Shown in pieces: positions 9,107-17,807 of a DNA stretch of 64,000 nt (position 1 is the first letter of the stretch; each line of letters opens with the position of its first letter). The translations under genes and the position numbers were made by a program. Source of the stretch: Cupriavidus metallidurans CH34 (lineage in GTDB: Bacteria > Pseudomonadota > Gammaproteobacteria > Burkholderiales > Burkholderiaceae). The notes under the pieces are model-generated. The model was not told the origin of the DNA, made no database searches, and saw only the letters and a list, made by a program, of their open reading frames with translations. The stretch is taken from positions 992,001-1,056,000 of the forward strand of contig NC_007973.1 of the NCBI RefSeq assembly GCF_000196015.1. Direction: 5' to 3'.

Positions 9107-10000
9107 ATGGGTGCCTTCAATCGACGCAACAAGCGCGTCAACAACGGTAACGTGACGCACCTGCGTCCGTTTCGCCGTAACCAATTGCGCAACGACAATG
9201 CGTATGACCCGGACGAGCACGATCTGGAGTACGTGCGTCCGCGCCGTCGTGGCATTTATCTGCTGCCCAACGCCTTTACCACCGCTGCATTGTTCGCAGG
9301 CTTCTTTGCGATCGTGCAGGCGATGAACATGCGCTTCGACGTGGCGGCCATCGCAATCTTTGCGGCGATGGTGCTCGATGGCATGGATGGCCGCGTGGCC
9401 CGCATCACGAACACGCAGAGCGCGTTTGGCGAACAGTACGATTCGCTGTCGGACATGACGTCGTTCGGCGTGGCGCCGGCTCTGGTCATGTATGAGTGGA
9501 TCCTGCATGACCTGGGCAAGTGGGGCTGGATTGCCGCCTTTGTCTACTGCACTTGCGCGGCGCTACGACTGGCGCGCTTCAATGCCAATATTGGCGTGGT
9601 CGACAAGCGCTTCTTCCAGGGGCTGCCGAGCCCGGCTGCCGCGGCGTTGGTGGCGGGCTTTGTCTGGCTGGCGATCGACAACAAGCTGCCCGTCAAGGAG
9701 CTCTGGATGCCGTGGGTCGCATTCGGCATCACGCTCTATGCCGGCTTGTCGATGGTGTCCAATGCGCCGTTCTACAGCGGTAAGGCACTGGATGTGCGCT
9801 ATCGCGTGCCGTTCGGCATGATGGTGCTGGTACTCGTGCTGTTCGTGGTCGTGTCTTCCGATCCACCCGTGGCACTGTTTGGCCTGTTCGTCGCCTATGC
9901 GATTTCAGGTTACCTGCTTTGGGCATGGCGAACGCTGCACGGTCAGCGTGGCGGCGTCGACAAGTCGCGCGCGCCGGGCAACGGCTCAGGCGGCAACTGA
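9107..10000 (+). CDS. pssA: CDP-diacylglycerol-serine O-phosphatidyltransferase
   Basis: It makes phosphatidylserine from CDP-diacylglycerol and serine. The 297-residue protein has about six hydrophobic segments from residue 50 onward. The CDP-alcohol phosphotransferase signature DGMDGRVAR-x8-G-x3-D-x3-D puts the metal ligands at D91, D94, D112 and D116. It is of the membrane-embedded type II family, not the E. coli-type PLD-like enzyme. The first 48 residues are charged and hydrophilic. It follows psd and ends just before a terminator at 10015. Confidence 0.94.
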   Translation: MGAFNRRNKRVNNGNVTHLRPFRRNQLRNDNAYDPDEHDLEYVRPRRRGIYLLPNAFTTAALFAGFFAIVQAMNMRFDVAAIAIFAAMVLDGMDGRVARITNTQSAFGEQYDSLSDMTSFGVAPALVMYEWILHDLGKWGWIAAFVYCTCAALRLARFNANIGVVDKRFFQGLPSPAAAALVAGFVWLAIDNKLPVKELWMPWVAFGITLYAGLSMVSNAPFYSGKALDVRYRVPFGMMVLVLVLFVVVSSDPPVALFGLFVAYAISGYLLWAWRTLHGQRGGVDKSRAPGNGSGGN

Positions 10001-10014
10001 TCCAACGTAGGAAT

Positions 10015-10043
10015 AAAGGCGCTTTCGGGCGCCTTTGCTTTTC
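10015..10043 (+). terminator. Rho-independent terminator after pssA
   Basis: AAAGGCGC and GGCGCCTTT form a stem around a TTTC-type loop, followed by a T-rich run (TTTGCTTTTC). It closes psd-pssA. Confidence 0.75.
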
Positions 10044-10088
10044 TGTAGTCTGTGCGTTGTACGTTTCACCCACCCTCAGGAGCACATC

Positions 10089-10589
10089 ATGGGCATGTTT
10101 GACTTCATCAAGGAAGCGGGAGAGAAGCTGTTCGGCAAGGGAGAGGCCAAGGCGGCCCAGGATGCGGCTGTGGCCGATCCGTCGACGGACAAGGTCGATG
10201 CCGCCAACCGTGCGGCTGGCGATGCCATCGAGGCTTATATCGCGCAGATGGGACTGTCCGCGACGGGGCTGACAGTCACGGTTGACGGCTCGCAGGGCAA
10301 GGTCACGGTCTTTGGCGTGGCGGCTGACCAGGCAACGCGCGAGAAGATCATTCTGTGCTGCGGCAACGTGGAAGGCGTGGATTCGGTCGAGGACAAGATG
10401 TCTGTCAACGTCGAATCGGACGAGTCACAATGGCACACCGTCGTGAAGGGCGACACGCTCTGGGCGATCTCCCAGGCCGCCTATGGCAACGGCGCCGAAT
10501 ACAACAAGATCTTCGAGGCCAACAAGCCGATGTTGTCGAACCCGGACAAGATCTACCCTGGTCAGAAACTGCGGATTCCGCCGAAGTGA
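10089..10589 (+). CDS. BON and LysM domain protein (Kbp/YgaU-like)
   Basis: This 166-residue protein has an N-terminal MGMFDFIKEAGEKLFG segment, a BON domain at about residues 40-100 (LTVTVDGSQGKVTVFGVA and NVEGVDSVEDKM), and a C-terminal LysM domain at about residues 112-165 (WHTVVKGDTLWAISQAAYGNGAEYNKIFEANKP). This matches E. coli Kbp (YgaU), a cytoplasmic potassium-binding protein. No signal peptide is visible, which fits that role better than peptidoglycan binding. The start at 10089 is chosen because CAGGAG lies 8 bases before it. An in-frame upstream extension to 10035 has no family match. Confidence 0.88.
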   Translation: MGMFDFIKEAGEKLFGKGEAKAAQDAAVADPSTDKVDAANRAAGDAIEAYIAQMGLSATGLTVTVDGSQGKVTVFGVAADQATREKIILCCGNVEGVDSVEDKMSVNVESDESQWHTVVKGDTLWAISQAAYGNGAEYNKIFEANKPMLSNPDKIYPGQKLRIPPK

Positions 10590-10618
10590 GTCGCTGGCAG
10601 ATATCGGGAATGATGCGG

Positions 10619-10647
10619 TTGCACACACGCGCCAAACCGGATATAGT
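10619..10647 (+). promoter_or_regulatory. Sigma-70 promoter of the leuA leader
   Basis: TTGCAC (10619-10624), 17 bp, then TATAGT (10642-10647): 5 of 6 consensus matches in each box and ideal spacing. The predicted transcription start, near 10654, falls at the ATG of the leader peptide (10655). Confidence 0.65.
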
Positions 10648-10654
10648 CGCCGAC

Positions 10655-10735
10655 ATGATTTCGCGCCAGACCCTAATCGCTCGCACCATTCTAGGTGGCC
10701 TACTAGGCCATCAGGTCGGGTTGCGCGCGCGCTAA
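10655..10735 (+). CDS. leuL: leuA leader peptide (leucine attenuator)
   Basis: A 26-codon ORF starts MISRQTLIARTILGG and ends GLRAR. It has five leucine codons: CTA at codons 7, 13, 16 and 17, and TTG at codon 23. CTA is a rare leucine codon in GC-rich genomes of this type; the genes around it use mostly CTG and CTC. The ORF has no Shine-Dalgarno sequence, and the promoter places the transcript start at or next to its ATG, so translation is probably leaderless. The ORF ends 45 bp before a strong terminator that lies in front of leuA. The symbol leuL is used by analogy with E. coli; there is no sequence homology to it. Confidence 0.7.
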   Translation: MISRQTLIARTILGGLLGHQVGLRAR

Positions 10736-10816
10736 GGGTCACCAATCGCCTTAACGCGGAATCACCAGGATTCTTTCGAACGCCCCGGCCTGCATCGTTG
10801 CACGCCGGGGCGTTTT
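10697..10816 (+). terminator. leuA attenuator: alternative RNA structures and terminator
   Basis: Hairpin 1 is GGCCTA-C-TAGGCC (10697-10709), over the tandem CTA codons. Hairpin 2 pairs CGCGCTAAGG (10728-10737) with CCTTAACGCG (10749-10758), one mismatch, and includes the leader stop codon. The terminator pairs CGCCCCGGC (10781-10789) with GCCGGGGCG (10804-10812), with an inner TGCA/TGCA stem, followed by TTTT (10813-10816). The competing antiterminator pairs CAGGTCGGG (10712-10720) with CCCGGCCTG (10784-10792), 9 bp with one G-U. leuA starts 82 bp beyond. Confidence 0.65.
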
Positions 10817-10898
10817 GCATTCTGACGCGATTGTCCGGCAGCAAGATTGAGATCGGGACAGCACGGCACAACAGGGTACAGCCCAGGAGCTCCACAAA

Positions 10899-12440
10899 AT
10901 GTCTGACAAACTCATCATTTTCGACACCACCTTGCGTGACGGCGAGCAGTCGCCCGGCGCGTCCATGACCCGCGAAGAGAAGATTCGCATTGCGCGTCAG
11001 CTTGAACGCCTGAAGGTCGACGTGATCGAGGCCGGTTTTGCGGCAAGCTCCAATGGTGACTTCGAGGCCATCCGCTCGATCGCCCAGGTGGTCAAGGATT
11101 CGACGATATGCTCGTTGGCCCGTGCCAATGACAAGGACATCGCTCGTGCCGCCGAGGCGCTCAAGCCGGCAAACTCGTTCCGTATCCACACGTTCATCGC
11201 CACCTCGGCGCTGCACATGGAAAAGAAGCTGCGCATGACGCCGGACCAGGTTTATGAGCAGGCACGTCTGGCCGTGCGCTTCGCGCGCCAGTTCACGGAC
11301 GACATCGAGTTCTCGCCGGAGGATGGCAGTCGCTCGGACATGGACTTCCTGTGCCGCGTGCTCGAAGGCGTGATCGCCGAGGGCGCCACCACGATCAACC
11401 TGCCCGACACCGTGGGCTATGCCGTGCCAGAAGGCTATGCCGAGTTGATCCGCTCGGTGCGCGAGCGCATTCCGAACTCGGACAAGGCCGTATGGTCGGT
11501 GCATTGCCACAATGACCTCGGCATGGCCGTGGCAAACTCCCTGGCTGCTGTGAAGCTCGGCGGCGCGCGCCAGATCGAGTGCACGATCAACGGCCTTGGC
11601 GAACGCGCGGGTAACACCAGCCTGGAAGAAGTAGTGATGGCCGTGAAGACGCGCCGTGACTATTTCAACATGGATGTGGGCATCGACACGACCCAGATCG
11701 TGCCGGCCTCAAAGCTTGTGTCGCAGATTACCGGCTTCGTCGTGCAGCCGAACAAGGCCGTGGTGGGCGCTAACGCGTTTGCCCATGCATCCGGCATTCA
11801 CCAGGATGGCGTGCTCAAGGCGCGCGATACCTACGAGATCATGCGCGCCGAGGATGTGGGCTGGACGGCCAACAAGATCGTGCTTGGCAAGCTCTCGGGC
11901 CGCAATGCGTTCAAGCAGCGTCTGCAGGAGCTTGGCGTCCAACTCGAAAGCGAAGCGGAGATCAATGCGGCATTTGCTCGCTTCAAGGAGCTCGCCGACC
12001 AGAAGGCCGAGATCTTCGACGAAGACATCATGGCGATCGTCTCCGATGAAGAGCAAGAGCACGCCAATGAGCACTATCGCTTCATCTCGCTGTCGCAGCG
12101 CTCGGAAACGGGTGAGCGCCCCCATGCTCGCGTGGTGTTCAACATTGATGGCAGCGAGCAGACCGGCGAAGCCGAAGGCAATGGTCCGGTGGACGCCACG
12201 CTGCACGCGATCGAAGGCAAGGTCAACAGCGGTGCCGAACTGGTGCTGTACTCGGTGAACGCGATCACCGCCGGCACGCAGGCCCAGGGTGAAGTCACGG
12301 TACGTCTGTCGAAGGCGGGCCGTATCGTCAATGGCGTGGGTACCGACCCGGATATCGTCGCCGCATCGGCCAAGGCCTACCTGGCCGCGCTGAACAAGCT
12401 GCACGACAAGGCTGTGCAGAAGATCAACCCGCAGATCTGA
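10899..12440 (+). CDS. leuA: 2-isopropylmalate synthase
   Basis: It condenses acetyl-CoA with 2-oxoisovalerate to give 2-isopropylmalate, the committed step of leucine synthesis. The 513-residue length matches the LeuA type 1 family. The N-terminal TIM barrel starts with [14 protein letters not shown] (residues 8-21), and the HxH-containing metal site is in [23 protein letters not shown]. The C-terminal regulatory (LeuA dimer) domain, from about residue 390, is where leucine feedback acts. The ATG follows AGGAGCTCCACAAA. Expression is probably controlled by the upstream attenuator. The leuCDB genes are not in this window. Confidence 0.96.
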   Translation: MSDKLIIFDTTLRDGEQSPGASMTREEKIRIARQLERLKVDVIEAGFAASSNGDFEAIRSIAQVVKDSTICSLARANDKDIARAAEALKPANSFRIHTFIATSALHMEKKLRMTPDQVYEQARLAVRFARQFTDDIEFSPEDGSRSDMDFLCRVLEGVIAEGATTINLPDTVGYAVPEGYAELIRSVRERIPNSDKAVWSVHCHNDLGMAVANSLAAVKLGGARQIECTINGLGERAGNTSLEEVVMAVKTRRDYFNMDVGIDTTQIVPASKLVSQITGFVVQPNKAVVGANAFAHASGIHQDGVLKARDTYEIMRAEDVGWTANKIVLGKLSGRNAFKQRLQELGVQLESEAEINAAFARFKELADQKAEIFDEDIMAIVSDEEQEHANEHYRFISLSQRSETGERPHARVVFNIDGSEQTGEAEGNGPVDATLHAIEGKVNSGAELVLYSVNAITAGTQAQGEVTVRLSKAGRIVNGVGTDPDIVAASAKAYLAALNKLHDKAVQKINPQI

Positions 12441-12462
12441 TCCCGAATCCTGCGATGCCGCT

Positions 12463-12485
12463 GGCGGGGCTCACAAGGCCCCGCC
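12463..12485 (+). terminator. Hairpin after leuA
   Basis: GGCGGGGC (12463-12470) and GCCCCGCC (12478-12485) form a perfect 8-bp stem. There is no T-run, so it may act together with the second hairpin at 12493. Confidence 0.5.
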
Positions 12486-12492
12486 ATCATGA

Positions 12493-12532
12493 AACGCCCG
12501 CCAGTCGCGTATCCCGCGATGGCGGGCGTTTT
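12493..12532. terminator. Bidirectional terminator between leuA and the lipoprotein gene
   Basis: AACGCCCGCCA (12493-12503) and TGGCGGGCGTT (12520-12530) form an 11-bp stem, with TTTT on the plus side and AAA before the left arm. It serves the convergent genes leuA (plus) and the lipoprotein (minus, ends 12537). Confidence 0.7.
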
Positions 12533-12536
12533 GTCG

Positions 12537-13070
12537 TCAGCGCTCAGGGCGGTCGCGCAAGGGGTCGGGTGTCACCAGTGTCTGGCGCAGCACGCCCGTA
12601 TCGTCGAACATGAAGTTGAACATCGAGTACCACTGGTCCTCGTGGAGGAAGCGGTAGCTCCAGGCCTCCTGCTTCAGGCGCGGGTAGTACTCGATCGGCT
12701 CGCGCGGCGCGCCGAAGTGTTCGAGCACGTCCTTCTTGGTCCAGGCATTGACCTTGGCCTTGTACAGTTCGGTCGTCGTCAGCATCTGGCGGAAGTTCGT
12801 CAGCTTGTCATCCCGATCGAAATCGGCCGCGTAAGAATACTCGCCGAGCGGCTGCTTCGAATAGAACCAGCGGGTTGTCCCGTCATCGAGCTTGTAGACA
12901 TCGGTGGGTTTGCCGAATGCGGCCTGTACGGCGCTCTGCGGTTGGCCGATGAGCTTGAGTCCGGAGTCGACCGGGGCAAGGACGGTGCAGGCGCCCAAGG
13001 CGAGGGTGGCCAGGACGGCCCACAGAATTTGAAGCAGATGGCGGCTGCCACGCTGGTAACGGGAGGTCAT
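12537..13070 (-). CDS. Outer-membrane-assembly-like lipoprotein (BamE/SmpA-type fold suspected)
   Basis: The start at 13070 gives MTSRYQRGSRHLLQILW, a hydrophobic segment and a lipobox LALGAC, so Cys28 is the probable lipidation site. The mature part has two similar modules: LIGQPQSAVQAAFGKPTDVYKLDDGTTRWFYS and AWTKKDVLEHFGAPREPIEYYP. The pattern x-G-x-P-T followed by a Trp/Tyr strand is typical of BamE/SmpA-like lipoproteins. It is 177 residues long and not otherwise recognised. An upstream in-frame start at 13121 exists but would bury the signal peptide. It is isolated between leuA (convergent) and a divergent substrate-binding protein gene. Confidence 0.7.
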   Translation of the reverse strand: MTSRYQRGSRHLLQILWAVLATLALGACTVLAPVDSGLKLIGQPQSAVQAAFGKPTDVYKLDDGTTRWFYSKQPLGEYSYAADFDRDDKLTNFRQMLTTTELYKAKVNAWTKKDVLEHFGAPREPIEYYPRLKQEAWSYRFLHEDQWYSMFNFMFDDTGVLRQTLVTPDPLRDRPER

Positions 13071-13283
13071 GGCTTCAGGCTTGGCACATGGTGGATGCGA
13101 GTGGCGGCAGTTTAGCCGCACCGGTCGCTTCGTGTGAATGCCACGTTGCTTCTTTCAGATTCGTCTGCCTAGTCGCAACAAACTTCGCCGATCTAGTGGC
13201 ATCTGGCGACGATCGATGAAGATTGCCGGTCCGGGCGCATCTGCCTTAACATCGCTCGCTTTGCTGGGTAACTGAGGAAGGCG

Positions 13284-14561
13284 ATGGCCTGGATTCGAGG
13301 GAACAGATTGCGCGTCTGGATGGCTGCTGCGCTGTTTTGCGCGGCGGCAGCAGCGCAGGCGCAGACTGGCGCGCCAATCCGCCTGGGCATGATCGATGGC
13401 CTGTCCGGCCCCTTCGCCAACGCTGGCGAGGCCGTAGTGCGCAACCTGCGTATCGCCATCGAGCGCGTCAACGCTAGCGGCGGCGTCAAGCTCCCCGACG
13501 GGCCGCATCCGTTCGAACTGGTTACGTTCGATAGCAAGGGCAATGTCGATGAAAGCCTGATCCAGTTCCGCAGTCTGGTCGACAAGCGCATTCCGTTTGT
13601 GCTGCAGGGGAACAGCTCGGCCGTGGCCAGCGCGCTCGTAGGGGCAATCAACCGTCAGAACGCACGCCAGCCCGATGCCCGCGTGCTGTTCCTGAACTAT
13701 TCGGCCGTTGATCCATCGCTGACCAACGAGAACTGCAGCTTCTGGCATTTCCGTTTTGACGCCAGCGCGGATATGCGAATGCAAGCGTTGACCGAGGCCA
13801 TCCGAAGCGAGCGTTCGGTGCGCAAGGTCTACCTGATCGACCAGGACTACAGCTTCGGCCATCAGGTGGCGCGTTCGGCGCGTGAAATGCTGGCGACAAA
13901 GCGTCCGGATATCCAGATCGTCGGCGACGAGTTCCATCCGATCGGCAAGATCAAGGATTTCGCGCCGTATATCGCCAAGATCAAGGCGAGCGGCGCCGAC
14001 GCGGTGATCACCGGCAACTGGGGCAATGATCTGACGCTGATGGTGAAGGCCGCGCGCGAGGGTGGCCTGAATGCGCGCTTCTACACGTTTTATGGCAACG
14101 GGCTCGGTGCGCCGGCAGCGATGGGTGACGCGGGTGTGGGCCGGGTGCTGGCCGTGGCGGAATGGCACCCGAACGTAGGCGGGGCGGCATCCGATGCGTT
14201 CTACCAGTCGTTCCGGGCGCGCTATCCGGATCCCAGGGATGACTATGTGCATCTACGCATGCAGATGATGGTGGAGATGCTGGCGCGGGCTATCGAGCGC
14301 GCTGGTTCTACCGACGCCGTAGCCGTGGGCTACGCGCTCGAGGACATGCGTTTCACCAACGCGTTTCACGAGGCCACCGTGCGGGCGGAAGACCACCAGG
14401 TCCTCCAGCCGCTTTATGTCTCGGTCATGGCGAAGCGGGGTGGCGATGTCCGCTTCGACAATGAAGGCTCCGGCTACGGATTCCGCACGATAAAGAAGCT
14501 CAAGACCGCCCAGACCACACTGCCGACCACGTGCCGTATGGAGCGCCCGCCGCGCAATTGA
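13284..14561 (+). CDS. ABC transporter periplasmic substrate-binding protein, branched-chain amino acid (LivK/HAAT) family
   Basis: This 425-residue protein has a signal peptide (hydrophobic stretch at residues 12-26, cleavage near AQAQT). The type I periplasmic-binding fold follows: IRLGMIDGLSGPFANAGEAVVRNLRIAIERVNASGG, then KVYLIDQDYSFGHQVARSAREML and AVITGNWGNDLTLMVKAAREGG. The family binds branched-chain amino acids, amides, urea or aromatic acids, and the ligand is not predictable here. No permease or ATPase gene is adjacent, so it is an orphan binding protein. It ends 165 bp before rpsO. Confidence 0.85.
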   Translation: MAWIRGNRLRVWMAAALFCAAAAAQAQTGAPIRLGMIDGLSGPFANAGEAVVRNLRIAIERVNASGGVKLPDGPHPFELVTFDSKGNVDESLIQFRSLVDKRIPFVLQGNSSAVASALVGAINRQNARQPDARVLFLNYSAVDPSLTNENCSFWHFRFDASADMRMQALTEAIRSERSVRKVYLIDQDYSFGHQVARSAREMLATKRPDIQIVGDEFHPIGKIKDFAPYIAKIKASGADAVITGNWGNDLTLMVKAAREGGLNARFYTFYGNGLGAPAAMGDAGVGRVLAVAEWHPNVGGAASDAFYQSFRARYPDPRDDYVHLRMQMMVEMLARAIERAGSTDAVAVGYALEDMRFTNAFHEATVRAEDHQVLQPLYVSVMAKRGGDVRFDNEGSGYGFRTIKKLKTAQTTLPTTCRMERPPRN

Positions 14562-14603
14562 AGCGGGCCCCGCCACGGACTTCGCCACAGGCGGGAATTC
14601 GGC

Positions 14604-14672
14604 TATAATGCGCGGCTGTCGTCCTCAAGCCACCCGGCTGGATGGCGACAGATGCCTCAAGTCATTCAGGCA
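14604..14672 (+). promoter_or_regulatory. rpsO promoter -10 box and structured 5' leader
   Basis: TATAAT (14604-14609) is a perfect -10 box; the -35 is weak (TTCGCC at 14581). The predicted start is near 14616, where a stem begins: CTGTCG (14616-14621) pairs with CGACAG (14646-14651), with inner AGCC/GGCT. A second hairpin pairs TGCCT (14653-14657) with AGGCA (14668-14672). This is a plausible S15 autoregulation site, because S15 binds structured regions of its own mRNA in several bacteria. Confidence 0.5.
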
Positions 14673-14726
14673 CGACGCAGGTGGCGCATCCCGCGCTGCA
14701 GCGTTCGCAAGTGAAAGGAAATCATC

Positions 14727-14996
14727 ATGGCAACTGCCAATATCAACAAGTCCGAGATCATCGCGAAGTTCGCTCGCGGCACCAACGACACGGGCAGCCC
14801 CGAAGTTCAGGTCGCTCTGTTGACGACCCGTATCAACGAACTGACCCCGCACTTCAAGGCCAACATGAAGGATCACCACAGCCGCCGCGGTCTGCTGCGC
14901 ATGGTGAGCCGTCGCCGTCGCCTGCTGGACTACCTCAAGGCCAGCGATGCCGATCGTTACCGCGCCCTGATCGAAGCCCTGGGCCTGCGTAAGTAA
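14727..14996 (+). CDS. rpsO: 30S ribosomal protein S15
   Basis: This 89-residue protein has the full family length. It binds 16S rRNA helices 20-22 and takes part in the central domain and in bridge B4. The sequence shows [55 protein letters not shown] and [12 protein letters not shown], all characteristic. The ATG follows AAAGGAAATCATC. It is followed by a strong terminator and then pnp, the same order as in E. coli. Confidence 0.98.
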   Translation: MATANINKSEIIAKFARGTNDTGSPEVQVALLTTRINELTPHFKANMKDHHSRRGLLRMVSRRRRLLDYLKASDADRYRALIEALGLRK

Positions 14997-15059
14997 GGTC
15001 TGCGGATGGCAGCACGAATCCTGCGGAAGTTGCACGCGCACGATTTCACGTGAGGCCGC

Positions 15060-15100
15060 AATGCCTGCGTCAGCACTGCTGAGGCAGGCATTTTGCTTTT
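15060..15100 (+). terminator. Rho-independent terminator after rpsO
   Basis: AATGCCTGC (15060-15068) pairs with GCAGGCATT (15084-15092) around an inner TCAGCA-C-TGCTGA stem. The T-rich tail is TTTTGCTTTT. Confidence 0.85.
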
Positions 15101-15282
15101 CTGGTCCAGTGATTGATGCGCTGGGCCAAGGTTGATAGTGATGTTTGCTTCACTCGAAAGTCGGGCGTTGATGCCCGGCGCCGTTGCGCCAAGTCGCGCG
15201 ACGGAGTAAGTTACCTCGCTCTTTATCGCGCATTTTTGCGCATTGACACTGGAGTCGGCACCAAGGAAACGGGGTTTTGTGT

Positions 15283-15411
15283 CATTCCATCGCGGGTTGC
15301 ATCGTCCACGTGCCTTCACGGACGGTGGCGCGATGGAATGGCATAGCACTTCCCTGGGACTGCGGACCGGATTACCTCCGGCAGTTCGCCTGCCGCTGCG
15401 AGCGCAGGCGT
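15283..15411 (+). promoter_or_regulatory. Structured pnp 5' leader
   Basis: CATTCCATCGCG (15283-15294) and CGCGATGGAATG (15329-15340) form a perfect 12-bp stem, with an inner CGTG/CACG helix. A second stem pairs CGCCTGC (15389-15395) with GCAGGCG (15405-15411). In E. coli the pnp leader carries a long hairpin cut by RNase III that allows PNPase to repress its own translation. The position here, about 120 to 180 bases before the ATG, fits that model. The rest of the 14997-15461 gap holds the rpsO terminator and no gene. Confidence 0.55.
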
Positions 15412-15461
15412 CGCCGATCGTGCATGTGTGCGGCCGGCAAGCATGAAATCAAGGAACGCTC

Positions 15462-17639
15462 ATGACCATGTTCAACAAGATCGTCAAGGAATTCCAGTGG
15501 GGCCAGCACACGGTCCGCATGGAAACCGGCGAAATCGCGCGCCAGGCATCTGGCGCCGTGATCGTCGACGTGGAAGACACCGTGGTGCTGGCCACCGTGG
15601 TGGCAGCCAAGAGCCCGAAGGCGGGTCAGGACTTCTTCCCGCTGACCGTCGACTACATCGAGAAGACCTACGCTGCTGGCAAGATCCCCGGTGGCTTCTT
15701 CAAGCGTGAAGGCCGTCCGTCGGAAAACGAGACGCTGACCTCGCGCCTGATCGACCGTCCGCTGCGTCCGCTGTTCCCGGAAGGTTTCTACAACGACGTG
15801 CAGGTGGTGATCCACGTGCTGTCGATCAACCCGGAAATCCCGGCTGACATCCCCGCGCTGATCGCTTCGTCGGCTGCGCTGGCCGTTTCGGGTATCCCGT
15901 TCAACGGTCCGGTTGGCGCTGCCCGCGTCGGCTACAAGGACGGCCAGTACCTGCTGAACCCGACCCGCGCGCAAATCGCCGCGTCGGATCTGGACCTGGT
16001 GGTCGCCGGTACCGAACGTGCCGTGCTGATGGTGGAATCGGAAGCCCACCAACTGTCGGAAGACGTGATGCTCGGCGCCGTGGTGTACGGTCACGAGCAA
16101 ATGCAGATCGCGATCAACGCAATCCACGACCTGGTGCGCGAAGGCGGCAAGCCCGAGTGGGACTGGGCTCCGGCTCCGAAGAATGAAGCGCTGATCGCCA
16201 AGGTTAGCGAGATTGGCCTGCCGCTGCTGCAGCAAGCCTACCAACTGCGTCAGAAGTCGGCGCGCAGCACCAAGCTCAAGGAAATCTACGCAACGGTGCA
16301 GGCCCAACTGGCCGAGGCCGGCGTGGAAGCCGACAAGGTGGAAGTGGGCAACGTCCTGTTCGACCTCGAGGCGAAGATCGTGCGCGGCCAGATCCTGGCT
16401 GGCGAGCCGCGTATCGACGGCCGCGACACGCGCACCGTGCGCCCGATCGAAATCCGTTCGTCGGTGCTGCCGCGCGCGCACGGCTCGGCGCTGTTCACCC
16501 GTGGTGAAACGCAGGCACTCGTGGTGGCCACGCTCGGCACCAAGAGCGATGAGCAGATCATCGACGCACTGGCCGGCGAGTACCGCGATCGCTTCATGCT
16601 CCACTACAACATGCCTCCGTTCGCCACCGGCGAAACGGGTCGCGTTGGTAGCCCGAAGCGTCGTGAAATCGGTCACGGCCGTCTGGCCAAGCGCGCGCTG
16701 ATCCCGGTGCTGCCGAAGGACGACGAGTTCGCGTACACGATCCGTCTGGTGTCGGAAATCACCGAATCGAACGGTTCGTCGTCGATGGCTTCGGTCTGCG
16801 GCGGCTGCCTGGCGCTGATGGATGCTGGCGTTCCGGTGAAGGCGCACGTGGCCGGCGTGGCCATGGGCCTGATCCTGGAGGGCAACAAGTTTGCCGTGCT
16901 GACCGACATCCTCGGTGACGAGGATCACCTCGGCGACATGGACTTCAAGGTGGCCGGTACCGACGCGGGCATTACCGCGCTGCAGATGGACATCAAGGTC
17001 CAGGGCATCACCAAGGAAATCATGCAGGTGGCGCTGGCCCAGGCCCGCGAAGGCCGCATGCACATCCTCGGCGCGATGCAAGGCGCAATGGGTCACGCTC
17101 GCACCGAACTGTCGGCGCACGCTCCGCGCATGATCACGATGAAGATCCATCCGGACAAGATCCGCGAAGTGATCGGCAAGGGCGGCTCGACGATCCAAGC
17201 ACTGACCAAGGAAACCGGCACGACCATCGACATCCAGGAAGACGGCACGATCACGATCGCGTCGACGTCGACCGACGGCATGGCCGAAGCCAAGCGCCGC
17301 ATCGAAGGCATCACCGCGGAAGCCGAAGTGGGCAAGATCTACGCCGGTACCGTGCTGAAGCTGCTGGACTTTGGCGCCATCGTCAACATCCTGCCGGGCA
17401 AGGACGGTCTGCTGCATATCTCCGAGATCGTCAACGAGCGCGTCAAGGACATCAAGGACTGGCTCAAGGAAGGCCAACAGGTTCGCGTCAAGCTGATCCA
17501 GGCCGATGAAAAGGGTCGTCTGCGTCTGTCCCTGAAGGCAGCGCTGGCCGAAGAGGGCGGCAGCATCAGCCCGATCGCGCAAGGCGATGCACCGGCCGCG
17601 GCACCTGCCGCCCCGGCATCGCCCGATCAGCAGCAGTAA
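15462..17639 (+). CDS. pnp: Polyribonucleotide nucleotidyltransferase (PNPase)
   Basis: It degrades RNA 3' to 5' by phosphorolysis. The 725-residue protein has two RNase PH-like domains (about residues 10-225 and 310-540) separated by an all-alpha domain. The KH domain is at about residues 555-620 with the [10 protein letters not shown] loop, and the S1 domain is at about residues 622-690 ([20 protein letters not shown]). An Ala/Pro-rich tail follows. Length and domain order are standard for the family. The ATG follows AAGGAACGCTC. It is probably autoregulated through the leader hairpin. Confidence 0.98.
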   Translation: MTMFNKIVKEFQWGQHTVRMETGEIARQASGAVIVDVEDTVVLATVVAAKSPKAGQDFFPLTVDYIEKTYAAGKIPGGFFKREGRPSENETLTSRLIDRPLRPLFPEGFYNDVQVVIHVLSINPEIPADIPALIASSAALAVSGIPFNGPVGAARVGYKDGQYLLNPTRAQIAASDLDLVVAGTERAVLMVESEAHQLSEDVMLGAVVYGHEQMQIAINAIHDLVREGGKPEWDWAPAPKNEALIAKVSEIGLPLLQQAYQLRQKSARSTKLKEIYATVQAQLAEAGVEADKVEVGNVLFDLEAKIVRGQILAGEPRIDGRDTRTVRPIEIRSSVLPRAHGSALFTRGETQALVVATLGTKSDEQIIDALAGEYRDRFMLHYNMPPFATGETGRVGSPKRREIGHGRLAKRALIPVLPKDDEFAYTIRLVSEITESNGSSSMASVCGGCLALMDAGVPVKAHVAGVAMGLILEGNKFAVLTDILGDEDHLGDMDFKVAGTDAGITALQMDIKVQGITKEIMQVALAQAREGRMHILGAMQGAMGHARTELSAHAPRMITMKIHPDKIREVIGKGGSTIQALTKETGTTIDIQEDGTITIASTSTDGMAEAKRRIEGITAEAEVGKIYAGTVLKLLDFGAIVNILPGKDGLLHISEIVNERVKDIKDWLKEGQQVRVKLIQADEKGRLRLSLKAALAEEGGSISPIAQGDAPAAAPAAPASPDQQQ

Positions 17640-17675
17640 GCTGACGGCGAACGCGGTCACCGCGTAGCACCCATG

Positions 17676-17706
17676 AAAGCGGCTGGCGATGTCCAGCCGC
17701 TTTTTT
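17676..17706 (+). terminator. Rho-independent terminator after pnp
   Basis: AAAGCGGCTGG (17676-17686) pairs with CCAGCCGCTTT, followed by a run of T to 17706. It is a textbook intrinsic terminator. Confidence 0.88.
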
Positions 17707-17807
17707 GTTTACACTGCCGGTCAGTTCGCTATCCGGTTCGCCTGCGACACGTGCGTCAGCAACGCCATCGCGCGCGATGCAATCCAAGACATTAATGAGG
17801 AGTCATC

